DNA of 64,000 nucleotides from Clostridium moniliforme. GTDB lineage: Bacteria > Bacillota > Clostridia > Clostridiales > Clostridiaceae. The notes beneath the pieces were generated by a model. The model was not told the DNA's origin and did not search any database. It saw only the letters and a program-made list of their open reading frames with translations. Positions within the stretch are counted from its first letter, which is position 1. Each line of letters opens with the position of its first letter. Shown here one piece after another: positions 27,449 to 38,951 of the stretch. The translations under genes were made by a program, and so were the position numbers. The stretch spans positions 434,001 through 498,000 of the forward strand of contig NZ_JAGGJZ010000002.1 in NCBI RefSeq assembly GCF_017873235.1, read 5' to 3'.

Positions 27449-27481
27449 TAAAAATTTAATATAAAAAATAATTTAAAAATT

Positions 27482-27517
27482 AAAATTCCCCTGTTTCTAA
27501 TTGGCAGGGGAATTTTT
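27482..27517 (+). terminator. Bidirectional terminator between ppdK and the CotS-like gene
   Basis: A 12-bp stem AAAATTCCCCTG/CAGGGGAATTTT (27482-27493 with 27505-27516) has a T-run on the plus side and an A-rich flank that gives Us on the minus strand. It serves two convergent genes. Confidence 0.88.
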
Positions 27518-27531
27518 AGTTTATTCTATTT

Positions 27532-28596
27532 TCATAGATTAAAACTATATTCAGATTTTATTCTTAAATAAATTTCTTCAATAAATTTAAGTTGAAAATA
27601 AGTTTTTTCATTGGACTTTTTTAAAAGATGTAAAAAACTTTCTTTATTACATTTGTTTATGTTATTGTAATAGTCTCTTGATAATTTCCAAAATTTTTGG
27701 GGAAAACATATATAAGCTAAAACATATCTTATATCAGATGGTGTAAGAGGGGATATTTCATTATATGTTCTTAATATATCTAATGTAAGTTCAACATCAA
27801 ATTTAGTATTTCCTCGTTTTAAAAGTCTTCTTAGAAAATATCCTAAATCATGAGCTGAATAATCTATTTTGCATTTATCTAAATCTATTGCCCATATTTT
27901 TGAATTTAGATCAAATATAATATTTTTATTTACATAATCTCCATGACACAAGGAGGATGAAAGTTCTTTATTGTCAATATTAGATGATAAATATAATGAC
28001 CATTTAGCAAGTTCTAGATTATCATCAAAATTATTTATATATTCATTAGAAAATTTATCTTTAATTTTAAAGGCAGTATTATAGCATGTTAATAGCTGAT
28101 TAAAATGTTTTAAAATTGATATGTAATAATCAGAAAAACCTATTCGCATGTAACTACCTTCTATTGGAGAAAAGTTTTTTGAGCATGAGTGAATACCTGC
28201 AAGTTGTTTTATTGATGTAATAATGTGATCTAAATTATCAAAGTCACATTTTATACCATCTATCCATATAGTAAGAACAAAATACATATCATTAAATTTA
28301 ACAAACTTATTTCCAGATAATGAATTTAAAAAAGTAGGTGTTTTTATACCATTTTTAGAAAGCCATTCTAAAGCAGAATATACAAAAAGTAAATTTTGTT
28401 CATCAAAATAAACTTTTTTTAAGCAATAATATTTATCTTTATAGTGAACTTTATATACTGCTCTTTGTTTATCTGTGTTTTTAAATTTTACCATAGATAC
28501 AGAAGATTTTTCTAATCCATAATGAATTAATATAAACTTTTTAATATTTTCTTCTGAGAATATGTTGAAATTTTTAGTATTCTTATTTTTAATCAA
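27532..28596 (-). CDS. CotS/YutH-like spore coat kinase-fold protein
   Basis: This 354-residue protein has the aminoglycoside/choline phosphotransferase fold. Kinase motifs are the catalytic loop LCHGDYVNKNIIF (about 215-227) and metal-binding IDLDKC (about 237-242). In spore formers this branch contains the CotS, CotI and YutH coat proteins. It reads from TTG 8 nt after AAGGAGG. The gene stands alone between ppdK and dgt. Whether it phosphorylates anything is unknown, and a small-molecule kinase role is the alternative. Confidence 0.75.
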   Translation of the reverse strand: MIKNKNTKNFNIFSEENIKKFILIHYGLEKSSVSMVKFKNTDKQRAVYKVHYKDKYYCLKKVYFDEQNLLFVYSALEWLSKNGIKTPTFLNSLSGNKFVKFNDMYFVLTIWIDGIKCDFDNLDHIITSIKQLAGIHSCSKNFSPIEGSYMRIGFSDYYISILKHFNQLLTCYNTAFKIKDKFSNEYINNFDDNLELAKWSLYLSSNIDNKELSSSLCHGDYVNKNIIFDLNSKIWAIDLDKCKIDYSAHDLGYFLRRLLKRGNTKFDVELTLDILRTYNEISPLTPSDIRYVLAYICFPQKFWKLSRDYYNNINKCNKESFLHLLKKSNEKTYFQLKFIEEIYLRIKSEYSFNL

Positions 28597-28769
28597 AAAG
28601 AATGCCTCCTTATAATAGTTACTTATTACTATACTATTATTTAGATAGATAAAATAGAATAATAATAGTTTTAAATAATAAAATTAAAAAAAATGCAAAT
28701 AATAAATTAGAGTAATAATTAGAGGATTTTAAAGATAAATATAGAATGCTTCATATGAGGTGAATTTAA

Positions 28770-29804
28770 ATGAATATAAGAGAAAAAATTGAGAATTTTG
28801 AAAGATTGACATTAAGAAATGAAGGGCAGCATTCCTTTGAGAGTCTAGGTCGAAAAAAAGAGGAAAGCAAAAAAGAGAACATTAGAACTTGTTTTATGGT
28901 TGATAGAGATAGAATAATACATTCAAAAGCATTTAGAAGGTTGAAAGATAAAACACAGGTATATATAAGAACAAAGGGTGATCATTATAGAAATAGATTA
29001 ACTCACACCTTAGAGGTATCTCAAATAGCTAGAACTATTGGAGTTGGTATTGGCCTTAATGAATACCTTATAGAAGCTATAGCATTAGGACACGACTTAG
29101 GTCATGTTGCATTTGCACATAATGGGGAAGAAGTTTTAAATTCATTTCTTAAAGAAGGATTTAAACATAATGAACAAAGTATAAGAGTAGTTGAAAAGTT
29201 AGAAAAAGATGGTAAAGGGTTAAACTTAACAAAAGAAGTCATTGATGGAATACTAAAACATAGTGGACTTTCTAAAAATGAAAATAGAGAAGCAATGACT
29301 TTAGAGGGAAGAGTTGTTAAATATTCAGATAAAATAGCTTACTTAAATCATGATATTGATGATTCAATAAGAGCAAATTTATTAAGTGAAGAAGATATTC
29401 CAAAAGAAATTAGAAATGTTCTTGGAAAAACTCATTCTGAAAGAATAGAAACATTAGTTCTTGATTTTATAAGTGAATCTAATAAAAACTTAGATAATGG
29501 AGTATTTAAAGTTTCTTTAAGTAAAGAAAAAGATGAAGCAATGAGAGAGCTTAGGAAGTTTATGTTTAAAAATATTTATTTAGGCGAAATTTTAAGAGTT
29601 GAGAGAGAAAAAGCAAGATTTATTTTAGAGTCAATTATAGATTTTTATGTAAAGAATCCAGAAGAAATGCCATTACTTTATAGAGAAATAGCTGAGAATG
29701 AGGGGTTACCTAGAGGAGTAGCTGATTATATTGCAGGCATGAGTGACGATTATTGTCTAAATAAGTTTAACGAAATTTATGTACCAAAGCTTGTTATATA
29801 TTAA
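28770..29804 (+). CDS. dgt: Deoxyguanosinetriphosphate triphosphohydrolase-like protein
   Basis: This 344-residue HD-domain enzyme removes tripolyphosphate from dNTPs. Metal ligands are seen as H79 ([13 protein letters not shown]) and the HD pair H108/D109 ([15 protein letters not shown]), with a later D in [14 protein letters not shown]. The length fits the shorter Firmicutes branch often found next to dnaG. GAGGTGAAT precedes the ATG. Confidence 0.92.
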   Translation: MNIREKIENFERLTLRNEGQHSFESLGRKKEESKKENIRTCFMVDRDRIIHSKAFRRLKDKTQVYIRTKGDHYRNRLTHTLEVSQIARTIGVGIGLNEYLIEAIALGHDLGHVAFAHNGEEVLNSFLKEGFKHNEQSIRVVEKLEKDGKGLNLTKEVIDGILKHSGLSKNENREAMTLEGRVVKYSDKIAYLNHDIDDSIRANLLSEEDIPKEIRNVLGKTHSERIETLVLDFISESNKNLDNGVFKVSLSKEKDEAMRELRKFMFKNIYLGEILRVEREKARFILESIIDFYVKNPEEMPLLYREIAENEGLPRGVADYIAGMSDDYCLNKFNEIYVPKLVIY

Positions 29805-30007
29805 AAATAGGAATAAAAAGATACAAAATAAGGAAACATAAAATTATTAGATAAAAAGAAGGAATTTAAGAATTTAAGAAGAATAGTATTATAAAGAACA
29901 ATAAAAATATATTATTATAGAATTATATATAAATAAAAGAAGGAATAACAAAAAAAATGTCGAATATAATATAGGCTGCATAAAAAGCCGAGGAGGGAGA
30001 GAGCTCC

Positions 30008-31780
30008 TTGCGTATTACAGAGGAAACTATTGAAAGAATTAAGCAAGAAAGTGATATTGTCGATGTTATTTCAGAAACAGTAAGACTTAAAAGATCAGGG
30101 CGAAATTATATGGGATTATGTCCATTTCATAATGAAAAATCGCCTTCTTTTAGTGTTTCACAAGATAAACAAATATATAAATGTTTTGGATGTGGAGAAG
30201 CTGGAAATGTACTTACATTTGTAATGAAGCAAAAAAATTTGAATTTCATAGATGCTTGCAAATATTTAGCAGAAAGAGCAAATATTCCATTAGACTTTGG
30301 AAATGGAGAAGAAAGTAAACTAGTTAAAAAGAAAGAACTTTTATATAAAGTGAATGTAGAGGCTGCAAGATACTTTTTCTCAAATTTACAAAGGGATAAA
30401 ATTTCAAAAGAATATTTTACTAATAGAGGAATTAAAGAAGTAACCATAAAGAGATTTGGTCTTGGATATGCAAAGGATGGATGGCAAAATTTAATTAACT
30501 ACCTTAAAAAAAGAGGATATAGCGAGAGCATAATGCTTGAAGCAGGTCTTGTATCAAGAAGCCAGAAGGGAAGAATTTATGATAGATTTAGAAATAGAGT
30601 AATTTTCCCTGTCTTTAATATTAAAGGGGATGTTATAGGATTTGGAGGAAGAGTTTTAGATGACTCAAAACCTAAATATTTAAATTCGCCAGAAACTTTA
30701 GTATTTCAAAAAGGAACAAATTTATATGGTTTAAATTTTGCTATAAAAAACAAAATGGAAGAAAGATATTTTGTAATTGTTGAAGGATATATGGATTTAA
30801 TTTCCCTTCATCAATATGGAATAACAAATGTTGTAGCATCCTTAGGTACAGCACTTACAGTTAATCAAGCAAGACTTTTAAAAAGATATGCTGATAAAGT
30901 TATTATTTCATATGATGCAGATATTGCAGGACAAACAGCAACACTTAGAGGACTTGAAATACTAAAAGAAGCAGGATTTGATGTTAGAGTATTACAAATT
31001 CCACAAGGAAAAGATCCAGATGAATTTGTAAGAAGTAATGGAAAAGATGCCTTTTTAAAATTAATAAATAAAGCAGAAAGTTTAATATCTTATAGGTTAA
31101 ATAAAGCCAAAGAAGGAATAAACTTTAATGATAAAGGATCACTTATAAAGTATGGTAATAGGGTTGCTGAAATATTAGCAAATTTAAATCCAGTGGAGAA
31201 GGATGTATATATAAAAAGTATATCAGAAGACACTGGGATAAAAGAACAGTCATTATATGACTTAATTGCTATGACAAGAAATACGAAAAGTGATGATTTA
31301 ATGAATAAAAAGGAAGAAATTGGAACAAAATTATATGTAGAACCTGGTTATATAAAAGCTGAAAAATCATTGATAAAATTAATGCTAGAAGATGATTGTT
31401 ATAATTATATAAATTCAAATATTTCATCAAAGGACTTAAATTCTAAATCGCATGCGAAAATTTTTAATTTAATTAAAGATGGCAAGGAAAAAGGGTTGAA
31501 GAATATTAATTTACATGTTGAGGCTGGGTGTGATGATGTAAATTCTTCTAAAGAATGGGTAAATATAAGAGAATTAAGAGTTTTAAAGGCTCAAGATAAA
31601 GAAAGACAAATAATGGATTACATAAAAGAAATTAAAAGTTTTAAACTTATACAGAGACGAGAAGAACTTAAAAATAAACAAAAAGATTTGGCCCAAAAAG
31701 GACTAATAGAAGAATCAATAAAAATTGCATTAGAACTTAATAAAATAAATGATGCACTTAAAAAGGGAGAGAGGGTTTAA
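30008..31780 (+). CDS. dnaG: DNA primase
   Basis: This 590-residue primase has an N-terminal CHC2 zinc finger (C38, H41, C59, C62), a TOPRIM core (VEGYMDL and SYDADIAG), and a C-terminal helicase-binding region. The TTG start is supported by GGAGGGAG 7 nt upstream; a short hairpin (GGCT/AGCC, 29972-29988) precedes the site. A lone TATAAT (29965-29970) may be the promoter. It is followed closely by sigA, the classic macromolecular-synthesis arrangement. Confidence 0.96.
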   Translation: MRITEETIERIKQESDIVDVISETVRLKRSGRNYMGLCPFHNEKSPSFSVSQDKQIYKCFGCGEAGNVLTFVMKQKNLNFIDACKYLAERANIPLDFGNGEESKLVKKKELLYKVNVEAARYFFSNLQRDKISKEYFTNRGIKEVTIKRFGLGYAKDGWQNLINYLKKRGYSESIMLEAGLVSRSQKGRIYDRFRNRVIFPVFNIKGDVIGFGGRVLDDSKPKYLNSPETLVFQKGTNLYGLNFAIKNKMEERYFVIVEGYMDLISLHQYGITNVVASLGTALTVNQARLLKRYADKVIISYDADIAGQTATLRGLEILKEAGFDVRVLQIPQGKDPDEFVRSNGKDAFLKLINKAESLISYRLNKAKEGINFNDKGSLIKYGNRVAEILANLNPVEKDVYIKSISEDTGIKEQSLYDLIAMTRNTKSDDLMNKKEEIGTKLYVEPGYIKAEKSLIKLMLEDDCYNYINSNISSKDLNSKSHAKIFNLIKDGKEKGLKNINLHVEAGCDDVNSSKEWVNIRELRVLKAQDKERQIMDYIKEIKSFKLIQRREELKNKQKDLAQKGLIEESIKIALELNKINDALKKGERV

Positions 31781-31810
31781 TTGGTCATGACGGAAGGAGG
31801 TAACAAAATA

Positions 31811-32911
31811 ATGGCAGGAAAAACAAAGATGAAAGTTAAAGATGAAAAGAAAGATAGAAATCAAAAGATGAATGTTGTTAAAACTCTTATTGAAAAAGGA
31901 AAGAAAAATGGTTCTTTAACATATAAGGAAATAATGGATGAGATAGACAATATTGAATTATCTCCAGAACAAATAGAAAAAATTTATGAAGTATTAGAAT
32001 CAATGGGAATTGAAGTTAGTGGAGAACCACATGAAGTAGAAGAAGAGGAGGAAAAAATAGATTTAAGCGTTCCAGAAGGAATTGCAATAGATGATCCTGT
32101 TAGAATGTACTTAAAGGAAATAGGAAAAGTACCTTTATTATCATCAGAAGATGAAATAGAACTTGCAAAGAAAATAGAGGAAGGTAGCCAATATGCTAAG
32201 AAAAAATTAGCAGAAGCTAACCTTAGACTTGTTGTAAGTATTGCAAAAAGATATGTTGGAAGAGGAATGCTTTTCTTAGATCTTATACAAGAAGGAAACT
32301 TAGGTCTTATTAAAGCAGTTGAGAAATTTGATTACAGAAAAGGATATAAATTCTCAACATATGCTACATGGTGGATAAGACAGGCAATTACAAGAGCTAT
32401 TGCAGACCAAGCAAGAACTATAAGAATCCCTGTTCATATGGTAGAGACTATTAATAAATTAATAAGAGTTCAAAGACAGTTACTTCAAGAACTTGGTAGA
32501 GATCCATTCCCAGAAGAAATATCAAAAGTTATGGATTTACCAGTAGAAAAGGTTAGAGAAATCCAAAAAATAGCCCAAGAGCCAGTTTCACTTGAAACTC
32601 CTATTGGAGAAGAAGAAGATAGTCATTTAGGAGATTTTATTCCAGATGATGATGCCCTAGCACCAGCAGAAGCTGCTGCATTTACAATGCTTAAAGAACA
32701 ACTTATAAATGTTTTAGATACATTAACTCCAAGAGAAGAAAAAGTATTAAGATTAAGATTTGGATTAGATGATGGAAGAGCTAGAACATTAGAAGAAGTT
32801 GGTAAAGAGTTTAATGTTACTAGAGAAAGAATAAGACAAATAGAAGCGAAAGCTTTAAGAAAATTAAGACATCCATCAAGAAGTAAGAAGCTTAAAGATT
32901 ATTTAGATTAA
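31811..32911 (+). CDS. sigA: Primary sigma factor SigA
   Basis: This 366-residue housekeeping sigma-70 factor (RpoD) carries region 1.2 ([16 protein letters not shown]), region 2 with the -10 recognition helix [16 protein letters not shown], region 3, and region 4 with the -35 helix-turn-helix ([20 protein letters not shown]). The ATG at 31811 follows AAGGAGGTAAC. A TTG 30 nt upstream, which would join directly to dnaG, is rejected because this site lies after it. Confidence 0.97.
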   Translation: MAGKTKMKVKDEKKDRNQKMNVVKTLIEKGKKNGSLTYKEIMDEIDNIELSPEQIEKIYEVLESMGIEVSGEPHEVEEEEEKIDLSVPEGIAIDDPVRMYLKEIGKVPLLSSEDEIELAKKIEEGSQYAKKKLAEANLRLVVSIAKRYVGRGMLFLDLIQEGNLGLIKAVEKFDYRKGYKFSTYATWWIRQAITRAIADQARTIRIPVHMVETINKLIRVQRQLLQELGRDPFPEEISKVMDLPVEKVREIQKIAQEPVSLETPIGEEEDSHLGDFIPDDDALAPAEAAAFTMLKEQLINVLDTLTPREEKVLRLRFGLDDGRARTLEEVGKEFNVTRERIRQIEAKALRKLRHPSRSKKLKDYLD

Positions 32912-32915
32912 TCTT

Positions 32916-32950
32916 AAAATAGCACCCTAAAAAGGTGCTATTTTATTTTG
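32916..32950 (+). terminator. Terminator after sigA
   Basis: AAAATAGCACC (32916-32926) pairs with GGTGCTATTTT (32934-32944) around a 7-nt loop, and a T-rich tail follows. A TGATATAAT extended -10 (32961-32969) just beyond may restart transcription for trmK. Confidence 0.87.
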
Positions 32951-33019
32951 AATATTATAATGATATAATAAATATTTAAAAATGTAATAAAATCATAGTT
33001 AAGAAATAGGAGAGACGTT

Positions 33020-33715
33020 ATGGAATTAAGTAAAAGATTAAGTTTAATAGTGGATCATATTGATGAATGTGATACTTTAGTTGATGTTGGTACAGATCAT
33101 GGGTATATTCCAATATATGTTGTTAAAAATGGAATATGTAAAAATGCCATTGCTTCTGATATAAACAAAGATCCCCTTGATAAGGCAAAATTAAATTCAA
33201 TATTTGAAGGCGTTGACGAAAATATTGATACAAGACTAGGTGGAGGCTTAGAACCTATAGAAGAAGGAGAAGCAGAAGGATTAGTTATAGCTGGTATGGG
33301 TGGAAACTTAATAAGAGATATACTAGAAAATGACAAGGACAAGGCAAAGAGCTTTAAATTCATGATACTTCAACCAGCGCAAAATCCAGAAGTTTTAAGA
33401 GAATATCTTTATACAACTGGATATGAAGTTATTGCAGAAGATTTATGTATAGATGAAGATAAATATTATGAATTATTTAAAGTTAGAGTTAAAAATGGAG
33501 AAGAAACAGAATTAGATCCTATTTACTATGAAATAAGTCCTAAGCTATTAAGAGAAAAGCATAATTTAATGGGAGATTATATAAATTCAAAAAAAGAGAA
33601 ATACGAAAAGATTTTAAGCTTTATAGAAGATGATACAGAAAGTGCTTTAATTAGAAAGAAAGAATTAGAAGAAAAAATAAATATATTAACTAGTTTAGAA
33701 AATTACTGCAAATAA
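33020..33715 (+). CDS. trmK: tRNA (adenine22-N1)-methyltransferase
   Basis: This 231-residue SAM enzyme modifies A22 in the tRNA D-arm. The SAM motif DVGTDHGYIP (22-31) and the block VIAGMGGNLIRDIL are diagnostic for TrmK. A C-terminal coiled coil (about 170-230) follows the catalytic domain. It is downstream of sigA, as in B. subtilis, and 20 bp before the Nif3-like gene. Confidence 0.93.
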   Translation: MELSKRLSLIVDHIDECDTLVDVGTDHGYIPIYVVKNGICKNAIASDINKDPLDKAKLNSIFEGVDENIDTRLGGGLEPIEEGEAEGLVIAGMGGNLIRDILENDKDKAKSFKFMILQPAQNPEVLREYLYTTGYEVIAEDLCIDEDKYYELFKVRVKNGEETELDPIYYEISPKLLREKHNLMGDYINSKKEKYEKILSFIEDDTESALIRKKELEEKINILTSLENYCK

Positions 33716-33735
33716 TTTAATTTGGAGATGAAAAT

Positions 33736-34530
33736 ATGAGTATAAAAGTTAAAGATATTACAAAGGTTATGAACAATATTGCACCAGAGATTTTAAAGGA
33801 AGACTTTGATAATGTAGGTCTTATGGTAGGAGATTATGAAAGGAATGTAAAGAAAGTATTATTAGCTTTAGATTGTACAAAAAGTGTTATAGAAGAAGCT
33901 AAAAATAGTCATTGTGATATGATAATAACTCATCACCCTTTAATTTTTAGAAAACCTAATAGAATTATAAAAGGAGATTTATTAGGTGATAAAATAATAG
34001 AACTTATAAAAAATGATATTTCAATTTATTCAAGTCATACAAATTTGGATTCTGTAAAAAATGGGATAAATGATACTATTGTAAAAATGTTAGGATTTAA
34101 ATCAGATGAAATAATTGAAGAGTCAAGAATAAATGGATTTAGTGGAGCTGGACTTGGAAGAATAGTAAGACTTAATGAAGAGATAGATGTTAAAGATTTA
34201 GTTTCTTTAATAAAGGAAAATCTTAATATTAAGAGTTTAAGAACTGTTATTGGGAAAAATAAGGTTAATACTTTAGCTATAATAAATGGAAGTGGTCAAG
34301 ATTTTATAAGCAAGGCTGTAAAATTAGGAGCAGATTGTATAATAACTGGTGACACAACTTATCATTTTGCTTCAGATTATAAAGAATTAGGAATTACCAT
34401 AATTGATCCAGGTCATTTTAAAACAGAATGGTTAGTTTTTTTGGAAACAATAAAACCACTTAAAGAAAAGTTTAAAGAAATTGAGTTTGTAGCTTCAACT
34501 TGTAGTGATGATCCATATACATTTATTTAA
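33736..34530 (+). CDS. Nif3/DUF34 dinuclear-metal protein
   Basis: This 264-residue protein of the NIF3/DUF34 family (YqfO in bacilli) forms hexameric rings with a two-metal site. ITHHPLIF holds two metal-ligand histidines (H66, H67). It lacks the middle PII/CutA-like insert seen in the B. subtilis protein. It is commonly labelled GTP cyclohydrolase I type 2, but that activity is not generally accepted. It follows trmK, the conserved pair. Confidence 0.92.
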   Translation: MSIKVKDITKVMNNIAPEILKEDFDNVGLMVGDYERNVKKVLLALDCTKSVIEEAKNSHCDMIITHHPLIFRKPNRIIKGDLLGDKIIELIKNDISIYSSHTNLDSVKNGINDTIVKMLGFKSDEIIEESRINGFSGAGLGRIVRLNEEIDVKDLVSLIKENLNIKSLRTVIGKNKVNTLAIINGSGQDFISKAVKLGADCIITGDTTYHFASDYKELGITIIDPGHFKTEWLVFLETIKPLKEKFKEIEFVASTCSDDPYTFI

Positions 34531-34589
34531 TTAACAAATTTAAAAGTTTTGCATACATTAAGTAATAATAATATTTAATGGATGGTGTT

Positions 34590-34823
34590 ATGGGTAAAAG
34601 AGGAGTGAGGGGAAATAACTTTTTTAATGGATTTAAAAATTTTAAAGGAAGAGGAAATTCTCCGTGGGATTTTATAAGAAGAGCCAATTTTCTTAGTAGT
34701 CTTACTCCTGCAAAATGTTGTGTAGCATTAGTAATGCTTTTAACATTATTATTTTTAGGAGTTGGATTTACTGGTATAATTATAATGGCTTTATTACTTA
34801 TAATATTTGTACTTGTTTGCTAA
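34590..34823 (+). CDS. Small basic membrane protein of unknown function
   Basis: This 77-residue protein is not recognised. The first half is basic and Gly/Asn-rich (GKRGVRGNNFFNGFKNFKG) and the second half is hydrophobic (about 41-77), enough for one or two helices, ending in a cysteine. The start at 34590 has a weak GGATGG site; the in-frame ATG at 34578 has none. It lies just before the RNase P RNA gene. Confidence 0.55.
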   Translation: MGKRGVRGNNFFNGFKNFKGRGNSPWDFIRRANFLSSLTPAKCCVALVMLLTLLFLGVGFTGIIIMALLLIIFVLVC

Positions 34824-34839
34824 ATGGAAAATTTTATAT

Positions 34840-34868
34840 TTGTAAAATTAAAGTTTATATGATATTAT
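34840..34868 (+). promoter_or_regulatory. Promoter of rnpB
   Basis: TTGTAA (34840-34845), a 17-bp spacer and TATTAT (34863-34868). It would start transcription very near the predicted RNA 5' end. Confidence 0.65.
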
Positions 34869-34873
34869 AAATC

Positions 34874-35219
<346 letters not shown>

Positions 35220-35232
35220 AGTTGAATTAACG

Positions 35233-35280
35233 GTTGGTGAAATTGAAATGGCGTTTGCCAAGATTTTGCCAACTTTTTTT
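35233..35280 (+). terminator. Terminator of rnpB
   Basis: GTTGGTGAAAT pairs with ATTTTGCCAAC (two G-U pairs) around an inner TGGC/GCCA hairpin and is followed by seven Ts. Confidence 0.82.
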
Positions 35281-35496
35281 ATTTTAAGTATATTATCAAC
35301 AATGTTAGTTTAATTACGATTTATTCTTCATATTCTAATTTATTTTTTTATAATTGAAATTTTAATAGATTAGTTATTTTATTATTTATAGTAAGATAAT
35401 GAAAAAGGATATCCTTAGGATATTTGGAAAACAAATTGAAAATGGTACAATATTAAAAATGTTATAAATACAAATTAAAATTTTATAGGAGGAATA

Positions 35497-35697
35497 ATGA
35501 AAAAAGAAAAGGGGACAAAAATAATATCAATTTTATATTTATTTAGTTCAGTTATATTTTATATTGTGGCTATACTTAGATTTTTTGATAAAAACCAACA
35601 TATGGGTGTAGTTTATTTATGTCTAGGTTCAGCTTCTTTATGTTTTGGTTCTATTTACTTAAATAAATATAAAAATAAAGATGAAAATAAAAATTAA
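35497..35697 (+). CDS. Small two-helix membrane protein
   Basis: This 66-residue protein is not recognised. Two hydrophobic segments (about 8-27 and 37-54) are followed by a charged tail rich in Lys and Asn. AGGAGG precedes the ATG. It stands alone between the rnpB terminator and its own terminator. An ATATCC-TTA-GGATAT palindrome (35409-35423) lies about 75 bp upstream and could be an operator. Confidence 0.6.
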   Translation: MKKEKGTKIISILYLFSSVIFYIVAILRFFDKNQHMGVVYLCLGSASLCFGSIYLNKYKNKDENKN

Positions 35698-35716
35698 TAA
35701 TAGCTTATTACTTGCT

Positions 35717-35750
35717 ATAAGGTAGCCATAAATTTTGGCTACCTTATTTT
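35717..35750 (+). terminator. Terminator after the small membrane protein
   Basis: A 12-bp stem (ATAAGGTAGCCA with TGGCTACCTTAT), a 7-nt loop and a short T-run. Confidence 0.85.
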
Positions 35751-35892
35751 AACGTAATTAAAAAATGAAAAATTATTAAATGTAAAAAATTATAAAAAAG
35801 CATTCTTATATTGTACTCATACATTTGCAAAAGAAAATTTATAGCACTACCATATAAAGCAAGAAGAATATAATTTTAGGAGGAATGTTAAT

Positions 35893-36762
<870 letters not shown>

Positions 36763-36763
36763 A

Positions 36764-37348
36764 ATGAAAATAGGAGTTTTAGCTTTTCAAGGAGGAGTTT
36801 GTGAGCATATAAATTGTGTAGAAAAGATTGGACATTGTGGGGTTTTAGTTAAAACTAAAAAAGACTTAGAGAATATTGATGGAATAATATTGCCAGGTGG
36901 AGAGAGTACAACAATTGGAAAGCTATTAAATATTACAGGTTTAATGAACCCTTTAAGGGAAAGAATAAAAAATGGATTGCCTGTATGGGGAACTTGTGCT
37001 GGAATGATTATTTTAGCAAAAAATATAGAAGATAATGAGAAAAATTATTTAAATCTCATGGATATTACAGTTAAAAGAAATGCCTTTGGAACTCAAATAG
37101 ATAGTTTTAAAACATTAGAAAAAATAGAATGTATAGGAAATACTAAAATGGAGCTAGTATTTATAAGAGCACCTTATATTACGCATATAGGAAAAGATGT
37201 AGAGGTTATATGCAAAGTAAATGATAAAATTGTTGCAGCAAAAGAAAAAAATATGTTAGTTACATCTTTTCATCCAGAATTAACATCTGATTTAAGGTTT
37301 TTAGAATATTTTATTAGCCTTATTAAAGAGAGTAAGAATTATAATTAG
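36764..37348 (+). CDS. pdxT: Pyridoxal 5'-phosphate synthase, PdxT glutaminase subunit
   Basis: This 194-residue class I glutaminase feeds ammonia to PdxS. The nucleophile is C78 in WGTCAGMI, with the oxyanion-region PGGEST at 44-49 and the catalytic HPE near 172-174. The ATG at 36764 gives the standard start MKIGVLAFQGG. An in-frame ATG at 36743 would overlap pdxS and is rejected. Confidence 0.96.
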   Translation: MKIGVLAFQGGVCEHINCVEKIGHCGVLVKTKKDLENIDGIILPGGESTTIGKLLNITGLMNPLRERIKNGLPVWGTCAGMIILAKNIEDNEKNYLNLMDITVKRNAFGTQIDSFKTLEKIECIGNTKMELVFIRAPYITHIGKDVEVICKVNDKIVAAKEKNMLVTSFHPELTSDLRFLEYFISLIKESKNYN

Positions 37349-37449
37349 TCTTTAGTACTTAATTTAAAAAATATAAATATTTATTGAAATTAAGTATTTA
37401 TTATATAATATTTTTAAATAAGCTTCATATAATCTTTTAAATAAATTAT

Positions 37450-37488
37450 AAAAAGAGTAACTTAAAAATTTTTAAGTTACTCTTTTTT
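37450..37488. terminator. Bidirectional terminator between pdxT and the 3D-domain gene
   Basis: A long near-perfect palindrome has arms containing GAGTAACTT/AAGTTACTC, with A-runs on the left and T-runs on the right, serving both convergent genes. The arm core is shared with the terminator at 16055-16087. Confidence 0.85.
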
Positions 37489-37489
37489 A

Positions 37490-38677
37490 TTACCATTCAT
37501 CAGGATAAGCTATAATTTTTACTGTTACAGTTCTTCTACCAAAAGCTAAGCAATCTTGTTCTGAATTCATAAATAAATCTATTCTATTACCAACTATATC
37601 TCCACCCGTATCAGAAGCTATTGCATATCCATAACCTGAAACATAAACTTTACTACCTAAAGGTATTACATTTTTATCTACAGCAACTGTACTAAGTCCA
37701 TTAGGATCTCTAACTGGCTTTGTTCCCATTGCTGTAATTGTATGTCCGGCATAGGCTGTAGCTTCCATAGTTAAAGTTTTTTTACCAGAAACATTACCTT
37801 GATTATTATTTGAATTAGAATTATTATTTTTGTTAGAATTGTTTTTCTCTTCAGATTGTTTTTTACTTATTAAATCATTACCTTTTGAAATATAAGAATT
37901 AGCTATATCTTTAACAGATGAGTTTGAAATTTGAGGTAATAATTGTTTTAATGTTGAAACAGCCTCTTGTAAACTACTAATTGAAGATGATGAATCAATT
38001 ACTTTAATAGGGTGAGCTATAAGTTTTTTTTCGTTTTCTATAATAACAGATTCAATTTGTGATTTTTCAGAATCAAATTTAGATTTTGACTCTTTTAAAT
38101 CATTTTGTTTAGATACAAGAGTTTTTAAATTTTTATCATTTTCATCATTAAGTTTAACTATATCTTCTTTTTTTGTATTTAAACTTTTTATATCAGTTTG
38201 TAGTGAACTTACATTATGTTTAAGTTCTTTAATCATATCATTATCTGCGTTTATAATTTTACCTATAGCTTCAATTCTACCAATAAATTCACCTAATCCC
38301 TTAGCTTCAAATACAAAAGCAATGTAAGAGGATAATGAATACGTTCCACTTTTATAAGCAGATCTTAATCTATTAGCTAAGATAGCTTGTCCTTCATTTA
38401 CTTGTTTTTTAGTAGATTCTATTTTTAGTTTTGTATTGTCAATTTCTTTTTCTATTGAATTCATTTTATCTTTATTATTTTGTATACTAGAGTTAAGTGA
38501 GTTAATTTGTGAATCTAAAGCTGATATTTTATTATCCAAATCTTGGATTTTATTGCTTATTTCATCAAATTGTACTTTGCTTTTTTGAATATCATCTTTA
38601 GTATCAGCAAAAGCGGGAAAACTAATATTTAGGAGTAAACCTAAAAAAACAAAAAAACATATCAAGATTTTTTTCAT
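37490..38677 (-). CDS. Secreted coiled-coil protein with C-terminal 3D domain
   Basis: This 395-residue protein has a signal peptide (1-24, ending in SFPAFA), a long PcsB/CwlO-like coiled coil (about 26-225), an Asn/Ser/Lys-rich linker (about 275-300) and a 3D domain (about 305-395) with the three acidic residues that name the family (for example SDTGGDIVGNRIDLF). 3D domains resemble lytic transglycosylase folds, and coiled coils of this kind are controlled by FtsEX in division hydrolases. A role in peptidoglycan remodelling is therefore likely. AAGGAGG precedes the ATG on the minus strand. Confidence 0.85.
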   Translation of the reverse strand: MKKILICFFVFLGLLLNISFPAFADTKDDIQKSKVQFDEISNKIQDLDNKISALDSQINSLNSSIQNNKDKMNSIEKEIDNTKLKIESTKKQVNEGQAILANRLRSAYKSGTYSLSSYIAFVFEAKGLGEFIGRIEAIGKIINADNDMIKELKHNVSSLQTDIKSLNTKKEDIVKLNDENDKNLKTLVSKQNDLKESKSKFDSEKSQIESVIIENEKKLIAHPIKVIDSSSSISSLQEAVSTLKQLLPQISNSSVKDIANSYISKGNDLISKKQSEEKNNSNKNNNSNSNNNQGNVSGKKTLTMEATAYAGHTITAMGTKPVRDPNGLSTVAVDKNVIPLGSKVYVSGYGYAIASDTGGDIVGNRIDLFMNSEQDCLAFGRRTVTVKIIAYPDEW

Positions 38678-38879
38678 ATAAAGACCTCCTTGTTAGAGAA
38701 AAACATTGATATTTTCTAATAGTATAGCACAACAGTTAGAAAAGAGAAAAGAAAAAAGGGCATTTTTTATTAGTATATTAATGTAAATGATACATACATA
38801 ACTGTTTATTAACATATTATAAATAAATTTGAGATAATCTTACTTGTTTTAAACAATACTATTTTCAAATAGAAAAATA

Positions 38880-38937
38880 TAAAAAACAATAAGGCACTGT
38901 ATTTAAATTTTCTACATTTATAAATACAATACCTTAT
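38880..38937 (-). terminator. Minus-strand terminator after the second PrmA-like gene
   Basis: ATAAGG and TGTATTTA segments pair across a loop with two C-A mismatches and, read on the minus strand, run into a T-rich stretch. Confidence 0.6.
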
Positions 38938-38951
38938 TTTGTAAGTTATTT

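Noticed and set aside
30127..30447. Minus-strand open frame of 106 codons
   Set aside because: It is antisense to the conserved zinc-finger region of dnaG and matches no recognisable family.
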